64,000 nt of DNA from contig CBDBFZ010000002.1 of the NCBI GenBank assembly GCA_965205225.1, forward strand, positions 1,155,369 through 1,219,368, read 5' to 3'. Every line of letters begins with the position of its first letter. Position 1 is the first letter of the stretch. The stretch comes from Litorimonas sp965205225 (GTDB taxonomy: Bacteria > Pseudomonadota > Alphaproteobacteria > Caulobacterales > Maricaulaceae). This document shows positions 62,718 to 64,000 of this stretch, one piece after another. The position numbers were made by a program, and so were the translations under genes. The notes below the pieces were generated by a model. It worked only from the letters and a program-made list of their open reading frames with translations, was not told the origin of the DNA and ran no database searches.

Positions 62718-64000
62718 TATGCCAGCCCCTTCCTGATGGATTCTTCAACTTCAAATGTCAGTCGTGCAATCTGCGCATTGAGGTCCTTTTCAAACGGCGT
62801 TGCGGCATTGGTTTTGCCGTCGCCGGGAAGATATTCGAGCCCGACCGCACCGGGGCCAGCATAATCATCTAGTGGATTATCCTGATCATCAGCCAGCCAG
62901 TTACCCTTGCCTTTGGCGAAATTCGGCTGATCTTCATATTCTCCGCGCTGCACTTCGCGGGCTGTGTAACTCCGCACCATATCGAGATAGTTTACTACTG
63001 AAGCATCGGTCTGAATCTGCAGCCCGGTCGTGGCGGCAAACGCGTCGACGGAGACCTGCACCAGAGACGCGCGAATATCGGGCACCGTAAAATCCCCGAT
63101 GCCAGACGCGACCAGAGTGTCCGGAATTTCAATGTCCGCAATCACGGGTCGGGCTGATTCTGGCGTCAGCACGCCGCGCGGGGTTTGCCAGGCCAGGCGA
63201 ATATCCAGTGTCGATCCGGGCGGCAGGCCGAAGACCCGCGCGCGGGCCTGGGCAGAGCTGGCTGTGGCGACGATGGTCCAGGCTTCGACCGTGCCGGACG
63301 TGCGGCTTTCTACGACTAGCTGCGCCAGGCGCGTCGTGTCGACCGGATCCACACTTACATTCAGGACTGGCACGCGCGAGCCGGACGGGTCGCCGATTGT
63401 CCCCGGCGTCAGCACAGGATTGGCCGGGGCCGGAATAGCGGGGGCCTTGTCGCCGGACTGGACGAGCAGAGGGAGGGAGCGGCGATCATCGATATCCACC
63501 GCCGTAATCTCAATTTCGATCACCTGATCAGGCGCGGTGATAGGGGCGGAGAGTGTGCGCGCCGCCGCTGGCAGATTGGGAAGACGGGACCAGGCACCCG
63601 TTTCGCCGGCGGCACTATTGGGCAGCGCGCGAGTGCGGGCCTCAAACCGGGCGATCCGCCCGGCGGCGGAGTCTGGGAGCGCGAAGGCGACCGACACGTC
63701 CGACTCCGACAGGCTGACCCCGACTAATATGGGCGACGGCACGGCGGGGAATGGGGCGACGCCGCGCGGGGTGTGAGCTCCGGCGGGCGGGGCGATCAGC
63801 GTCTCCGGCAGATAGGCGACCAGTTCGACACTGGCTTGCCCCGGGCCAGACGGTTCAATGTCGCGGATCAGCCCTTCGAAGCTATCTTGATCAGCAATGC
63901 CGATGACCAAAAGATCATCCTCATTTATCGTCACCCGCTCGGAATCAAAGAAATGTTCCGTGTCCAGTTCAACAACACGGCCGGTGACCGCCAGTGCGCG
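62717..64000 (-). CDS. Tail-tip (protein J-like) C-terminal part, cut by window edge
   Basis: The frame is open from 62717 to the right edge (428 codons). It has fibronectin-like segments (VSLSESDVSVAFALPDSAAG and similar) and a C-terminal helix ending EVEESIRKGLA. This is the pattern of the central tail-tip/host-specificity protein of siphophages. Codons upstream of the 63934 GTG are also open and coding-like, so the gene starts outside the window. Confidence 0.7.
   Translation of the reverse strand, partial: RALAVTGRVVELDTEHFFDSERVTINEDDLLVIGIADQDSFEGLIRDIEPSGPGQASVELVAYLPETLIAPPAGAHTPRGVAPFPAVPSPILVGVSLSESDVSVAFALPDSAAGRIARFEARTRALPNSAAGETGAWSRLPNLPAAARTLSAPITAPDQVIEIEITAVDIDDRRSLPLLVQSGDKAPAIPAPANPVLTPGTIGDPSGSRVPVLNVSVDPVDTTRLAQLVVESRTSGTVEAWTIVATASSAQARARVFGLPPGSTLDIRLAWQTPRGVLTPESARPVIADIEIPDTLVASGIGDFTVPDIRASLVQVSVDAFAATTGLQIQTDASVVNYLDMVRSYTAREVQRGEYEDQPNFAKGKGNWLADDQDNPLDDYAGPGAVGLEYLPGDGKTNAATPFEKDLNAQIARLTFEVEESIRKGLA

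Overview
The window reads as a piece of an alphaproteobacterial chromosome, most like the Maricaulales/Hyphomonadales group. The evidence is the conserved run mutS-glnD-murJ-trpS, a GcrA-family protein (a family restricted to Alphaproteobacteria), moderate-to-high GC and mostly ATGA/TGATG gene overlaps. The organism assignment is inference; no rRNA is present.

The left half (1-34,000) is host chromosome riddled with insertion sequences. Intact housekeeping genes are lepA, yifB/comM, ampG-like, mutS, glnD, murJ, trpS, a PCu(A)C copper chaperone, nfuA-type NifU, tsaB, a PfkB-type sugar/adenosine kinase, an ATP-grasp enzyme and an OmpR-type response regulator. Between them lie four IS1595-family copies, four copies of a two-ORF IS5-family element that always sits at CTAG, two older IS5-type elements split by later insertions, one IS5-group element with a 4-bp target duplication, and IS630 and other fragments. 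Many neighbouring genes are broken: a UvrD-like helicase without its Walker A, a PAS-REC hybrid kinase, rimI, an M48 peptidase paralogue and a GIY-YIG nuclease. The picture is of a genome going through IS expansion and gene decay.

Two tRNA genes follow: tRNA-Val(UAC) on the minus strand and tRNA-Asp(GUC) on the plus strand. A prophage begins at the 3' end of tRNA-Asp and runs past the right edge, so only its left attachment end is visible. Next to the tRNA is a tyrosine recombinase. A leftward early operon follows with overlapping starts and stops: a D12-class adenine methylase, a decayed C5 methylase fused to a Gp37/Gp68-type N-terminus, a DUF3310 protein, a P4-type primase-helicase, a GcrA-family regulator, a CHC2/Toprim primase, two tandem pentapeptide-repeat proteins, and a CII-like and a Cro-like regulator. 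A divergent LexA-like CI repressor completes the switch.

Right of the switch is a cargo region (about 47,200-54,400). It holds a HEPN-like protein, a DNA methyltransferase fused to an Mrr-like nuclease domain, and a BglII-type restriction-modification pair with the expected active-site spacing, all set among fragments of repressors, methylases and IS256. Similar ~50-bp sequences lie on either side of its restriction part. After a second D12-class methylase come the lysis genes (overlapping spanins, T7-lysozyme-like amidase, several small membrane proteins) and then leftward tail genes ending in a tail-tip (protein J-like) gene cut by the window edge.

Most worth a second look: the phage-borne GcrA homologue embedded between two replication genes, the density of DNA methylases around it, the recombined repressor and defence region, and the two-frame methylase relic.
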